Positions 33,528 to 42,886 of a stretch of 64,000 nt of DNA are shown one piece after another. How positions within the stretch are numbered: position 1 is the stretch's first letter; every line of letters begins with the position of its first letter. Source of the DNA: CAZUAQ01 sp964618455 (GTDB lineage Bacteria; Planctomycetota; Phycisphaerae; UBA1845; PWPN01); assembly GCA_964618455.1 (NCBI GenBank), contig CAZUAQ010000010.1, forward strand, positions 1 through 64,000, read 5' to 3'. The notes beneath the pieces were generated by a model. That model was not told the DNA's origin and did no database searches. It saw nothing but the letters and a program-made list of their open reading frames with translations. The position numbers and the translations under genes are program-made.

Positions 33528-35981
33528 ATGACCGACACCCGCCAACCGCGTGCGTGCCTCATTGCCTTGCTCGTGCTGCTGCTCATCTCCGCCGCCGATG
33601 CCGCGCCCGAAGCTTTCGAGATCGGCCCCGGCAACGTGGACCAGCTCCCCGGCGGCGAGGAAGCCGACGGCATCATCGGCGACTTCGTCATCCGCAACGA
33701 TCTCATCGAAGCGGTCGTCGCCGGCAATCAGCACAACCGCAAGGCCAACATGCTGGTCAACTGGGACTCGACCACGCAGGGATGTCTCTATGACCTCACG
33801 CTCCGCGGGCAGGACAACGATCAACTTACCGCTCTCCGCCCGGGCCACCAGCAGGGCCAGCTGTCCCGTGTCTCCGTCATCAAGGACGGCGGCGACGGTG
33901 AAGCGATCATCCGCGCGGAACTCAACCTCACCGCCGGCAACGGATTCGCCCGGGCGCACGAATACATCCTGGTCGATGGCTGGCAGCATCTTCTGATCGT
34001 CTCGACGTACACCAACCACACCGGTAAGCCGGTGAAGGTGAACGTCGGGCCGGACATCAAGGGTCTCGTCGGCGGGCCGACGATCGACGATATCCGCACC
34101 GGTACCTGCCAGGACCCCGCTTATCGTGTTGGTTACGCCGTGAAGCCCATGCAGGTGAAGTCCGCCGAGCCGGCAACCGGTGAAGTCGAGATTGCGCCCG
34201 GAACCTCGCGAAGCTATGCCCTCGCCGTCGCCATCGGGGATGGCCCGGCGGAAGCGTTCTTCCATTTGAAGAACATGTTCGGCGAGCAGCGCCGTTGCCA
34301 GGGACGTGTGCTCGATGCCGCCGGCAATCCGGCAACCGATATCGAGCTGATCTTCCCGATCGGGGACCAGTCGCTCGTGGCTTATGTCGACGAGGATGGC
34401 CGGTTCGACCTGATTCTTCCCACGATGAAGTTCGACGTGACCCTCCGCAGCCTGGGACGGGCGGACACTGCGGTCACATTGATCGCCGGAGAGACCTTCA
34501 AGCTGACGGTCCCCGTTGCCGCCGGCGCGCATGTCGTCGTCAAGGACAACCACGGCAAGCCCCTGCCCTGCCGCGTGCAGTTCATCGGCATCGACGGTAC
34601 GGCCATGCCCTTCCTCGGCCCGCACATTCGTGCCCACGGTTGCGCGAACGAGTATCACACCGAGCGCGGTGCATTCTTCCAGCCGTTGCCGCCGGGCAAG
34701 TATCGCATCGTGATCACGCGCGGCATCGAGTACGACCACGCCGAGCGCACCATCGAGATCAAACCCGAAACCACGACCGAGGTTGAAGCCACGCTCACGC
34801 GCATCGTCGACACCACCGGCTGGATCAGCTCCGACTTCCACAACCACACGACCAAGAGCGGCGACAACTACTGCGTGACCGATTCGCGCATCATCGATCT
34901 CGTGGCGGAGCACATCGAGTTCGCCCCCGCCACCGAACACAACCGTGTCTATCCGTGGATGCCGCACATTGAGAAGCTCGGCGTGACCGAACACCTCAAG
35001 TCGATCCCCGGCATCGAACTGACCGGCGGTGGACCGCACCTGAACGCCTTCCCGCTGATTCCCGTCTTTCACACACAGGACAACGGCGCACCCCAATGGG
35101 ACCCCGACCCGCGCATCAACGCCCTTGCCCTGCACAACATGCCCGGCGACCGCAATGCCCGATGGATCCAACTCAACCACCCGGACGTGGCCCGCTACTT
35201 CCGCCACTTCCGCAGCGACGCCAAGCCCGGCGAGGGCTACCCCGGCCTCGAGGGATTCATCAACGGCGCGGAACTCTGGGGCGAGCAGTTCCTCAACCCC
35301 AGCCCGAAGGTGCAGGTCGAGTGGAAGGGCAAGATGCACACGCGCCAGAACTGGCCGTTCTACTGGATGCAGATGATCAATGCCGGGCACCGCATCTGGG
35401 CCATCGCCGTCAGCGACGCCCATGAAGTGACTCAGGGCGGCGTGGGCGGATGGCGGACGTACCTGCCGAGCTCCACCGATGCCCCGGCGGAAATTGACCC
35501 GAACGAAGTGATCGCCCACGCCAAGGCCGGCCATGCCTACATGACCAACGGCCCGTTCCTTCAGGTGCATACCGTCGAGGGGGGGCACGGCCCGGGGGAA
35601 ACGATCTCCGCCACCGGCGAAGTCGCGCTCCAGGTCAGCGTGCAGTGCAACACCTGGGTCGATATCGATCGTGTGGTCGTCTACGCCAACGGGCGCCCGC
35701 ACCCGAAGGCCGACTTCCGCCGCGACACCCACCCCGACATGTTCCACAAGGACGTGACGCGCTTCGACGAAACCATCCGCGTCCCGCTCGACGGAGACGC
35801 CCATCTCATCGTCGTCGCCGGCGCCGAAGACGACGCCCTCAAGCTCACCACCGGCTACGGACTGAGCTGGCAGAAACGCATGCACCCGCTGGCGTATCAC
35901 AACCCCATCTTCGTCGATACCGACGGCGATGGCTTTACACCCAACGGCGACATGCTCGACCAGGAGTTCCTGCCTGAATAA
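33528..35981 (+). CDS. CehA/McbA family metallohydrolase (PHP domain), exported
   Basis: An 817-residue exported protein with a signal peptide (ACLIALLVLLLISAADA). The N-terminal half is beta-rich, with a carboxypeptidase-regulatory-like module (QGRVLDAAGNPATDIELIFP). The PHP-type hydrolase domain starts near residue 425: SDFHNHTTKSGDN, then APATEHNR, then IPGIELT and AVSDAHEVT, supplying the metal-binding His and Asp residues. CehA and McbA from soil bacteria hydrolyse carbaryl, but most family members have unknown substrates. An ATG at 33528 follows GGAGGATCC by nine nucleotides. It is divergent from murD. Confidence 0.85.
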   Translation: MTDTRQPRACLIALLVLLLISAADAAPEAFEIGPGNVDQLPGGEEADGIIGDFVIRNDLIEAVVAGNQHNRKANMLVNWDSTTQGCLYDLTLRGQDNDQLTALRPGHQQGQLSRVSVIKDGGDGEAIIRAELNLTAGNGFARAHEYILVDGWQHLLIVSTYTNHTGKPVKVNVGPDIKGLVGGPTIDDIRTGTCQDPAYRVGYAVKPMQVKSAEPATGEVEIAPGTSRSYALAVAIGDGPAEAFFHLKNMFGEQRRCQGRVLDAAGNPATDIELIFPIGDQSLVAYVDEDGRFDLILPTMKFDVTLRSLGRADTAVTLIAGETFKLTVPVAAGAHVVVKDNHGKPLPCRVQFIGIDGTAMPFLGPHIRAHGCANEYHTERGAFFQPLPPGKYRIVITRGIEYDHAERTIEIKPETTTEVEATLTRIVDTTGWISSDFHNHTTKSGDNYCVTDSRIIDLVAEHIEFAPATEHNRVYPWMPHIEKLGVTEHLKSIPGIELTGGGPHLNAFPLIPVFHTQDNGAPQWDPDPRINALALHNMPGDRNARWIQLNHPDVARYFRHFRSDAKPGEGYPGLEGFINGAELWGEQFLNPSPKVQVEWKGKMHTRQNWPFYWMQMINAGHRIWAIAVSDAHEVTQGGVGGWRTYLPSSTDAPAEIDPNEVIAHAKAGHAYMTNGPFLQVHTVEGGHGPGETISATGEVALQVSVQCNTWVDIDRVVVYANGRPHPKADFRRDTHPDMFHKDVTRFDETIRVPLDGDAHLIVVAGAEDDALKLTTGYGLSWQKRMHPLAYHNPIFVDTDGDGFTPNGDMLDQEFLPE

Positions 35982-36063
35982 ACGTGTTGGATGTCATCGC
36001 ACTTTCCCTTGATAATCCGAAAACGTGGTGTTGGAACTTCAGCTATACGGGGGTATCTTGCTC

Positions 36064-37770
36064 ATGGACCTGCCATCTTTTCGCGGATCGGAAGCACCTT
36101 TCCGCGCGGAGTTTGCCAAATTTATTCAGTCCAGGGAATTCAAGTCTTTTTACAACCGCACACACCGAAGGCCCCGATTTCATTGGATCCTCATGATTCT
36201 CTTCAGCCTCACCGGCGTGGGTATCGCGATCGCGATTGGGCTGTTTCTCAGAACACTTCGGCAACGTCATCTCCATCAAACCGCGTTTCAGAAATTCGCC
36301 GCACGCGCACAACGCACCGTGCCCATCTGGACGTACGTCGCCATGGCCAACACCCAGCTCATGGAACGCCCGCATACGATTGCGCCGGCATTGGTCATTG
36401 GGACATTTGATCCCGTTGTCGGAGCCGATGGGAAGGCCATGCTCGACATGTCGATCGCGCTTTCGGTGTCCGATGACCCGGCATTAGAGGCGATCATGGC
36501 CGACGAAGCCTTCAACGAACATCGCCGCCGGTTGCTCCCCGCTTCGTTGACTGGCACTACAGAAGTGTTCGCCTTCGATCTGATGATCAACAGCGACTGG
36601 TTGCCCGGAGGCGACATGAATGTGGCCATACCTTGCATGGCGGAGCCGGGAAGTCAGGGCATCATCACCATGCTGCCGATAGCCTTACTGAAGGAAGTCT
36701 TCAGTCGCTACGAAGAGGAGGATGATTCGCTCATACCTGAGGAGGGTTGGGGAGAAGGCCCATCTATTTACGACCATCTCCGACGTCATCTGCCGGAGGA
36801 CGAGGCGGAAAGCCCCCTCTCTTCGATGACCTTGCCTGATGAAGACCGCTTTCGTGAGGGATCTTCTCAGCGCTATGCCCCCGGAGCACACGACGAGATT
36901 ATGGCCCAGTTCGGCATGCCCGTTCCCGAGGACTACGCGGCAGCCGTAGCCGCTCGGCTGAATGCGTTTTGCCACAAACCTGGCGAGGAAACCCAGAAAG
37001 CCCTGTATGAGGTTCTCTGCGCGGATCCCCTGCCTCCGGCAATTGGTGATATCTTTGAGATGATGGCCGCGGATCATCCGGACCCGACACGGGCTGTCCA
37101 CCTTGCTCGAATGCTGACCACGCGTTCCGCTGATCGTAACCCGGTCAAGTTCGGGATCGCACTTCTCAGTTCATTTCGGGATCTGGATCATCTTGAGATA
37201 CTCAAGACACTGGCCCGCCACGACGAATTCACCCGATATTGCATCGTCGGCCTGAGACATCAGACGGATCACGTCGAGCGCGAACTCGCCTGGATTGCCA
37301 GGCGTGTGAAGGGCTGGGGCAGAATACATGCCATTCGTCAGATGAAGAATGTGACCGATCCCGAGCTCAGAAACTGGCTCCTCCGCGAAGGCTGCAGGAA
37401 CGAAGTCATGTACGAGTACACGGCGTATCCTTGCGCTATGGAGGGCGATCTCGTCTCAGCTCTTGCCGCGCCGGAGATAGACGGTCAATTGTTCTCTTCC
37501 GCCGCTATCCTATTGAATGCGCTGCTGCAGGGTGGGCCGGCCGAGGAGATCCGGGACTACGAACATGCCCCTCAAGCCATTTCCCACTTCATGCGACACG
37601 CGCAAGAGCAGCCGCTTGACTCGGATCACATTCAGATGATTCAGAATCTACAAGCCTACCTCACTGACGATGATGGAGAGTGGTGGAAGCGACGCGGCGA
37701 AGGCTGGAGCGAAGAACTTCGCATGGATGTGCTGGCGCAATGTCAATCGCTACTCGACTCGAATCCGTAG
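36064..37770 (+). CDS. Membrane-anchored HEAT-like protein of unknown function
   Basis: A 568-residue protein with one membrane segment near the N-terminus (FHWILMILFSLTGVGIAIAIGLFL, about residues 40-63). The middle (about 90-230) is soluble and acidic, with PVVGADGKAMLDMSIALSVSDDP. The C-terminal half is helical: DHLEILKTLARHDEFTRYCIVGLRH and the block KGWGRIHAIRQMKNVTDPELRNWLLREG, which I have seen in uncharacterised bacterial HEAT-type proteins sometimes mislabelled limonene hydroxylase. The start at ATG 36064 follows GGGGG by ten nucleotides; upstream GTG codons are possible. Composition is less GC-biased than neighbours, which may hint at acquisition. Confidence 0.6.
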   Translation: MDLPSFRGSEAPFRAEFAKFIQSREFKSFYNRTHRRPRFHWILMILFSLTGVGIAIAIGLFLRTLRQRHLHQTAFQKFAARAQRTVPIWTYVAMANTQLMERPHTIAPALVIGTFDPVVGADGKAMLDMSIALSVSDDPALEAIMADEAFNEHRRRLLPASLTGTTEVFAFDLMINSDWLPGGDMNVAIPCMAEPGSQGIITMLPIALLKEVFSRYEEEDDSLIPEEGWGEGPSIYDHLRRHLPEDEAESPLSSMTLPDEDRFREGSSQRYAPGAHDEIMAQFGMPVPEDYAAAVAARLNAFCHKPGEETQKALYEVLCADPLPPAIGDIFEMMAADHPDPTRAVHLARMLTTRSADRNPVKFGIALLSSFRDLDHLEILKTLARHDEFTRYCIVGLRHQTDHVERELAWIARRVKGWGRIHAIRQMKNVTDPELRNWLLREGCRNEVMYEYTAYPCAMEGDLVSALAAPEIDGQLFSSAAILLNALLQGGPAEEIRDYEHAPQAISHFMRHAQEQPLDSDHIQMIQNLQAYLTDDDGEWWKRRGEGWSEELRMDVLAQCQSLLDSNP

Positions 37771-37969
37771 TCGCCCCGACCGGTGGGGCCGTGCCTTCTG
37801 CCCCAACTGCGAGGGAGTGCCCCCATCCCAGCCGCGAGAAAACTTTCTTCCGCCCCTTAAGACCAATCGGCACGTTACTTTAAATGGTTTCTTTATCTAC
37901 AGTTACCAAAGACACGGGCAGTGGTATCAATATCAGGCCTCAGAATTCTTGGAAACCGGGAATGCCTTA

Positions 37970-37997
37970 TTGAGAATCCCCGCCTCCGCCATACACT
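37970..37997 (+). promoter_or_regulatory. Promoter before the small membrane protein
   Basis: Plus strand: TTGAGA (37970-37975), 16-nt spacer, TACACT (37992-37997), giving a ~48-nt leader to the ATG at 38052. Confidence 0.55.
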
Positions 37998-38051
37998 ATA
38001 AAGAGATCGTCACATCCATAGCATTTTCTGGACGAGACAGGAGTTCAAAAC

Positions 38052-38270
38052 ATGGTCTGCAAGATTCTGGGCGGCGGCATTGCGCTGATGGGGCTGTTCT
38101 GGCTGGTGATGCCGACACTGGGCTACCGCGGAGGCATGGAAAACTGGATCAGCGGCTTCGGTTCGATCACACCGATCCTGCTCAAGGTGCTCATGATCGC
38201 GTTCGGCCTGCTGGTCGTCAAAGTCGGCTGCGACAAGACGATGCCCCGGCACAGCCTGGCCCGCAAGTGA
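38052..38270 (+). CDS. Small two-helix membrane protein
   Basis: A 72-residue protein with two hydrophobic helices, GGGIALMGLFWLVMPTLGY and ILLKVLMIAFGLLVVKVGC, joined by a short polar loop. The C-terminus is short and basic (KTMPRHSLARK). CAGGAG lies eight nucleotides before the ATG and a promoter precedes it. Function unknown. Confidence 0.65.
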   Translation: MVCKILGGGIALMGLFWLVMPTLGYRGGMENWISGFGSITPILLKVLMIAFGLLVVKVGCDKTMPRHSLARK

Positions 38271-38335
38271 CCCGGCACACATCTCGATCGGAAACAGCGA
38301 GCTGCTTGTTGCAACACTGAGGATCGCGGCGTCGA

Positions 38336-38788
38336 CTATCGCGTGCGCGGGAAGTCCCGGTCGAAGCGGTTGAGAACCACCTCCGCCGCGCGGACGTTTT
38401 CGCGCACACTGACCGCGTCGCGCAGATCGACCGCCTGCCGGATGTTCAGCGCGATGGCATAGAATTCATCGCAGTACGCTTCGAAGGTACCCGGATCGCG
38501 CGATGTGGCGGCGTAGGAGCGCAGCTCCTGGATATCCTCGATCCAGTCGCCGGTTTCATCCTGCGCTTCCTCCCAATCCCGCTTGTTGACCTCTTCAATG
38601 ATCACGTACCGCTGCTTGTCCACGTCGTGAAGTGCTTCACCATGCGTTGACCATGCCCCGCCGTCCGGCGGCGATGAGGAGCGCGACACATCCACGCGGA
38701 CGTCAGGTGTATCGACGTTGACGCAGCCGCTGAGGATAAGTATGCCGAGAAAAGCTCCTGCTACTGGGATAAATGTCGCACGGTTCAT
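38336..38788 (-). CDS. Hypothetical lipoprotein
   Basis: A 150-residue protein with a lipoprotein signal: hydrophobic FIPVAGAFLGILILSGC, lipobox LSGC with the acylated Cys at about residue 22. The mature part is acidic and helical (YVIIEEVNKRDWEEAQDETGDWIEDIQELRSYAA, and FEAYCDEFYAIALNIRQAV). No enzymatic motif. It is likely anchored to a periplasm-facing membrane surface. Lgt, which acylates such Cys residues, is encoded at 40641-41738. Confidence 0.7.
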   Translation of the reverse strand: MNRATFIPVAGAFLGILILSGCVNVDTPDVRVDVSRSSSPPDGGAWSTHGEALHDVDKQRYVIIEEVNKRDWEEAQDETGDWIEDIQELRSYAATSRDPGTFEAYCDEFYAIALNIRQAVDLRDAVSVRENVRAAEVVLNRFDRDFPRTR

Positions 38789-39018
38789 GATTCACCTCGC
38801 CATGGATGGGTTCCGGTCCAGAGTGCTCCTGAACGATTATCGGCGAAGCCCCACTCAAGTTGCCAGAAAAATCTGCGAGAGCGTCACTGCACGCGGAAGA
38901 AGCAAGCCCGATCCAGGCCTGGACGCCCTTCGGAAACAAGACATCCGGCATCCGAACCGCGGTCCGGATGCCGGATGGGATCACCTTCTCCACCGGCGAT
39001 GTGCTGGGGGGGGCGCGC

Positions 39019-39561
39019 TTACTCGAGCCCATCCTCGGGGAGATCGTCCTCGTCCATCTCGGTGAAGTCCACGCCGACCGCATCCGAGATCTCCTGCACC
39101 GCTGTCTTGGCAGACGTCCTGATCAGATCCAGGGCGGTCTCGCACACCGCTTCAACGTCGGCGATCAACGCTTCGTCGGCCTCCAGGCGGTTAAGCAGGT
39201 GGACACAGCGCCGGCAGTGGTGGGCCACGCGATGGGCACAGCGGCGCGAACCCTTGTGGACATACCCCACGGTACGCTCGGCCAGGGCAATCGCTTCCTC
39301 CTCTTCACCGGCCTCAAGCAGTTCATTGATCCTGGCCACCGCCATGGCGCCGAGATCCTCATTGCGCTGGGCACAGTACTCGGACACGCGGGTAACCCGC
39401 TCGATGCAGTTGGCGGCGACCTCCTCGGGCGTGACATCCGACGGGGGCTGGTGGCGCGGGCCGTTGCCACGTGGGCCGGGCTGCGCGATGGCGGGCGACA
39501 GGGTGAACAGGGCGGCGATGCCGGCGAACAACGCGAATCGCGTAACGGTTAATTGACGCAT
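39019..39561 (-). CDS. Hypothetical secreted Cys/His-rich helical protein
   Basis: A 180-residue protein with a signal peptide (RFALFAGIAALFTLSPAIAQ). The mature protein is helical and contains a dense Cys/His segment, RRCAHRVAHHCRRCVHLL, plus further Cys in VAANCIERV, SEYCAQR and EAVCETA. These could form disulfides or bind a metal. The C-terminus is very acidic (MDEDDLPEDGLE). The start at 39561 has AAGGAG ten nucleotides upstream; the longer frame lacks a signal. Not recognised. Confidence 0.65.
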   Translation of the reverse strand: MRQLTVTRFALFAGIAALFTLSPAIAQPGPRGNGPRHQPPSDVTPEEVAANCIERVTRVSEYCAQRNEDLGAMAVARINELLEAGEEEEAIALAERTVGYVHKGSRRCAHRVAHHCRRCVHLLNRLEADEALIADVEAVCETALDLIRTSAKTAVQEISDAVGVDFTEMDEDDLPEDGLE

Positions 39562-39677
39562 GGGTCCATTCTCCTTTGAGTCGAAACAGAAACTGACCAG
39601 TACACCAGGAGCGAAAGGCCGGCACTTCCGCGGTTTGTCGCGACGACAGGGAACCCAACGCGACGCGTTCGGTCTTA

Positions 39678-39707
39678 TTGCGGGAAAATCACATCCTTCG
39701 TTATAGT
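39678..39707 (+). promoter_or_regulatory. Promoter of a nearly leaderless prmC
   Basis: Plus strand: TTGCGG (39678-39683), 18-nt spacer, TATAGT (39702-39707). The expected start is ~39714, only about four nucleotides before the ATG at 39718, so the transcript would have almost no leader. No Shine-Dalgarno is present. Confidence 0.5.
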
Positions 39708-39717
39708 TGGCCCGATC

Positions 39718-40620
39718 ATGAGTGGATCCCCCGCCGCGGACGAGAAATGGACGGTCGGCAAACTGCTGACCTGGACGGTGCAGTTCTTCCAGGACAAGCA
39801 GGTCGAAGGCGGACGCCTCGCCGCCGAGCTGCTGCTGGCCCGGGCGCTGGGATGCCGCAAGATCGAACTCTACACCCGTTATGAGACCGAACCGTCCGCG
39901 GCGCAGCGCGACGCCTTCCGCGACCTGGTCCGCAAGGCCGCCGACCACTCGCCGATCGCTTATCTTCTTGGGTACCGTGAATTCTTCTCGCTGGATTTCG
40001 AGGTCACCCCGGCGGTGCTCATCCCCCGCCCGGAGACCGAAGTGCTCGTGCAGCGCGCGATCGAGATCTGCCGCGATGCACCGGAGCGGAGGTGGCAGGT
40101 GCTCGACGTCGGCACCGGCAGCGGATGCATCGCCGTGTCACTGGCGAAGCTGGTTGGCAACGTCCGCATCGTGGCGTCGGATGTCTCCCCCGAGGCGCTC
40201 GACGTCGCCCGCCGCAACGCGGAGAAGCACGAGGTGGGTGAGCGGGTCATCTGCGTCGAAGCCGACGCCGTCGATCTCCCGCGCGAAGTCATGCCCGACG
40301 GCGGATTCGACGTCATCGTCTCGAATCCGCCGTACATCAGCGAGGCCCACTGGGCGACGCTACCGCCGCACATCCGCGAACACGAGCCCGCCATTGCATT
40401 GACCGGCCCCGGCGGCGATGGATTGGCCCTGTATCGCGTGCTGGCCGAGCGGGCGGGCGAGGTCCTCACGCCGAACGGAACCATCCTCGTGGAGTTCGGT
40501 TTCGATCAGCGGGATGCCGTGCGTGGCATCTTCGAGAACGCCGGTGGCTGGACGTACGTGAACACGCACCGCGATCCGACCGATCCCCACGACCGCGCGA
40601 TGGAGTTCCAACGCGCGTAA
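39718..40620 (+). CDS. prmC: Peptide chain release factor N5-glutamine methyltransferase PrmC
   Basis: A 300-residue SAM-dependent methyltransferase that modifies the Gln of the GGQ motif in release factors. SAM-binding motif: LDVGTGSGCIAVSLA. Active-site NPPY is at about residues 203-206 in VSNPPYISEAHW. The N-terminal release-factor-binding helix bundle is present (ARALGCRKIELYTRYE ... RDLVRKAADHSPIAYLLGYREFF). It is not next to prfA, its usual neighbour. It converges on lgt. Confidence 0.96.
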   Translation: MSGSPAADEKWTVGKLLTWTVQFFQDKQVEGGRLAAELLLARALGCRKIELYTRYETEPSAAQRDAFRDLVRKAADHSPIAYLLGYREFFSLDFEVTPAVLIPRPETEVLVQRAIEICRDAPERRWQVLDVGTGSGCIAVSLAKLVGNVRIVASDVSPEALDVARRNAEKHEVGERVICVEADAVDLPREVMPDGGFDVIVSNPPYISEAHWATLPPHIREHEPAIALTGPGGDGLALYRVLAERAGEVLTPNGTILVEFGFDQRDAVRGIFENAGGWTYVNTHRDPTDPHDRAMEFQRA

Positions 40621-40640
40621 ACGTAAGGCTTCCGGCTGCG

Positions 40641-41738
40641 TTAAGACGACTTGGATTTCGCTTTGGAAACGCCGCCCTTTTTCCCGCCCTTGGGCTGCCC
40701 CTTTTCATCCAGCCAGGGCGGATCGAACGGTACCGCACGCGGCGAGCGCAACGGCTGAAACTGGAGCCCGATGATCCACGCCAGCGCCCCGAGGAACAGC
40801 ACCACGCTGACAAATTGCGAGATGGTCATCCCGGCGGTATCTAGAGGATTGTCCGCGCGGATCGCCTCCTCGAAGTAACGCATGATCGGATACAGCAGGA
40901 AACACAGCCCCGCCACCATACCGTGCCGCTTTCGCTGATAGAAATACGCGTTCAACATGAGGCCCAGCAGGATACCTCCCGTCGAGGCGTACAATTGTGA
41001 GGGATGTACTGGAAGTGTGTGCAGGCGTTCCACGATGTCCTCGAACTCGCGATGCGTGAGATCGAATTTCTTCTCGAGCGCCATGCGCACACCGAAACCC
41101 CCGGGCGGACTCTTCTCGATCTTCGCCCGTTCCGAATCCGACAGGAAAACGAAATCCCGGTAGACCAGCGTCGCGCCTCCATCGTTCCGCACGTAGATGG
41201 CTTCCTGGGGCAGTGTCAGCTTGCGTTCCTCCCATTGGCGGTGCATCGCCGGGCTGGCGTATGGAAACTCCACGGCCCAGGGAAATTCATGCTGACACAC
41301 GCCGCCCCAGCAACAGCCGTTCAGGAAGCACCCGATCCGCGCCATGCACATCCCGAACATCAGCGACGGCGTCACGATGTCCAGGTACCAGCGTAGTGAA
41401 CGCCCGGTGAACGCGAGATAGCCGAGAATCGCGAGCGTTCCGCCAATGAATCCGCCGTAGAACTCAAGTCCGCCGTTCGTCAGGTTCACGATCTTCCACA
41501 AGCCCTGACCGGCAAAATCGCGCTCCCAGTAATGCAGCACGAAGAAGATCCGCGCCCCCAGGATGCTGAAGATCAGCGCGAGGAAACCCATGTTGACGAT
41601 GACATCGGGGTCGCCCTTGGTGCGGATCGCCCGGCGCGTCGCCCACCACGTCCCACCGACGAAACCGATCATCAGCATCAGTCCGTAGCTTCGCAGCGGA
41701 ATATCCAGGCCGGGAATGGTAAAGATCGTGGGAAACAT
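40641..41738 (-). CDS. lgt: Prolipoprotein diacylglyceryl transferase Lgt
   Basis: A 365-residue inner-membrane enzyme that moves diacylglycerol onto the lipobox Cys. At least seven hydrophobic segments are visible. Signature blocks: RSYGLMLMIGFVGGTWWATRRA, NGGLEFYGGFIGGTLA, and MARIGCFLNGCCWG with the essential Arg and Asn; VHPSQLYAS is the conserved C-terminal block. An insertion of ~60 residues after the CCWG motif (PYASPAMHRQWEERK...) makes it longer than E. coli Lgt (291 residues). The C-terminus is Lys-rich. Confidence 0.95.
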   Translation of the reverse strand: MFPTIFTIPGLDIPLRSYGLMLMIGFVGGTWWATRRAIRTKGDPDVIVNMGFLALIFSILGARIFFVLHYWERDFAGQGLWKIVNLTNGGLEFYGGFIGGTLAILGYLAFTGRSLRWYLDIVTPSLMFGMCMARIGCFLNGCCWGGVCQHEFPWAVEFPYASPAMHRQWEERKLTLPQEAIYVRNDGGATLVYRDFVFLSDSERAKIEKSPPGGFGVRMALEKKFDLTHREFEDIVERLHTLPVHPSQLYASTGGILLGLMLNAYFYQRKRHGMVAGLCFLLYPIMRYFEEAIRADNPLDTAGMTISQFVSVVLFLGALAWIIGLQFQPLRSPRAVPFDPPWLDEKGQPKGGKKGGVSKAKSKSS

Positions 41739-41819
41739 GCAGGCTCGTCTCGTTGGAGTCGATCCGTAATCGCGGGATCGACGCGTGTTCTGGCTCTATT
41801 CGTTGCGCGAGGGTGAATC

Positions 41820-42701
41820 CTAATCCTGCAGCCGGTCAGCGTCCACCATCACGTTGTCGATCAGCCGGGTTGATCCGATGCGGACCGCCACCGCGATCAG
41901 GACGCGCCCTTGCACTTGATCCACAGGTTGCAGCTCATCCGCATCCACGACCTCTACGTAATCGATGGAGCATGGCCCGGCCGATTCGATCCTCGCGCGG
42001 ATGCTCGACGCCACCGTGACCGCGTCCCGCTCGCCCTGATTGATTGCCTCGCTCGCCGCGAACAACGCCTGTGACAGGCTCCGCGCCTGCTCACGTTCGG
42101 CGGGCGACAGATAAACGTTGCGGCTCGACATCGCCAGGCCGTCCGGCTCTCGGACCGTCGGGCAGATCACAATCTCGATCGGCCAGGAGAGATCGCGGGT
42201 CATCTTGCGGATCACCGCCGCCTGCTGGGCGTCCTTCTGCCCGAAGTAGGCGGCGTCCGGCTGCACGATGTTGAAGAGTTTACTGACCACGGTCGTGACC
42301 CCGTCAAAATGCCACGGCCGCGACGCCCCGCAAAGCCCTTGGGTCAACCGATCCACGTGAACGGTCGTGGAGGCACTGGCGTCATACATTTCCGACACGA
42401 CAGGGCAGAAAACCGCGTCCGCTCGCTCCGCCGCGCAGGCGTTCAGATCCGCCTCGATCGGCCGCGGGTACTCATCGAAATCCTCGTTGGGGCCGAATTG
42501 TGTCGGATTCACGAAAATCGACACGATCACGATTTCACAATCTCGCCGCGCCGCCCGGATCAACGAGCGATGGCCTTCGTGCAGCGCGCCCATCGTCGGC
42601 ACCAGCCCGATGCGACGTCCTGCCGCCCGATGCGGCCCGGTAAACGCCCGGACCTCATCCACTGTTTCCAACTTCTTCAATGGAAGTGACTTGCGTTCCA
42701 T
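41820..42701 (-). CDS. panC: Pantothenate synthetase
   Basis: A 293-residue cytoplasmic enzyme joining pantoate and beta-alanine with ATP, in coenzyme A synthesis. Key motifs: VPTMGALHEGHRSLI (HIGH-like), SIFVNPTQFGPNEDF, YFGQKDAQQAAVIRKM, and AMSSRNVYLSPAER (KMSKS-like). The start at 42701 (MERKSLPLKK) gives the usual length. panB and panD are not nearby. It follows lgt on the same strand with an 80-nt gap. Confidence 0.96.
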   Translation of the reverse strand: MERKSLPLKKLETVDEVRAFTGPHRAAGRRIGLVPTMGALHEGHRSLIRAARRDCEIVIVSIFVNPTQFGPNEDFDEYPRPIEADLNACAAERADAVFCPVVSEMYDASASTTVHVDRLTQGLCGASRPWHFDGVTTVVSKLFNIVQPDAAYFGQKDAQQAAVIRKMTRDLSWPIEIVICPTVREPDGLAMSSRNVYLSPAEREQARSLSQALFAASEAINQGERDAVTVASSIRARIESAGPCSIDYVEVVDADELQPVDQVQGRVLIAVAVRIGSTRLIDNVMVDADRLQD

Positions 42702-42886
42702 CCCTGCGATTATCCACAGCGAACCGGCATTCCACAAGCCGCCCCGGCCCGTTTGACACCCCGCCACGCGGCTTGATAATCACAGGCGGTTATCGGGAAT
42801 GGGGAAGCGTTGCGTCGAAAAACCCCTTCAGAGCCCCTCGAAAGGGGATTTTCTCTAACCCTGCGACCGGGGGCGTGTCTATACCC

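Noticed and set aside
33513..35900. A 795-codon minus frame antisense to the CehA-like gene
   Set aside because: Same reasoning; the plus strand has a signal peptide and PHP motifs.
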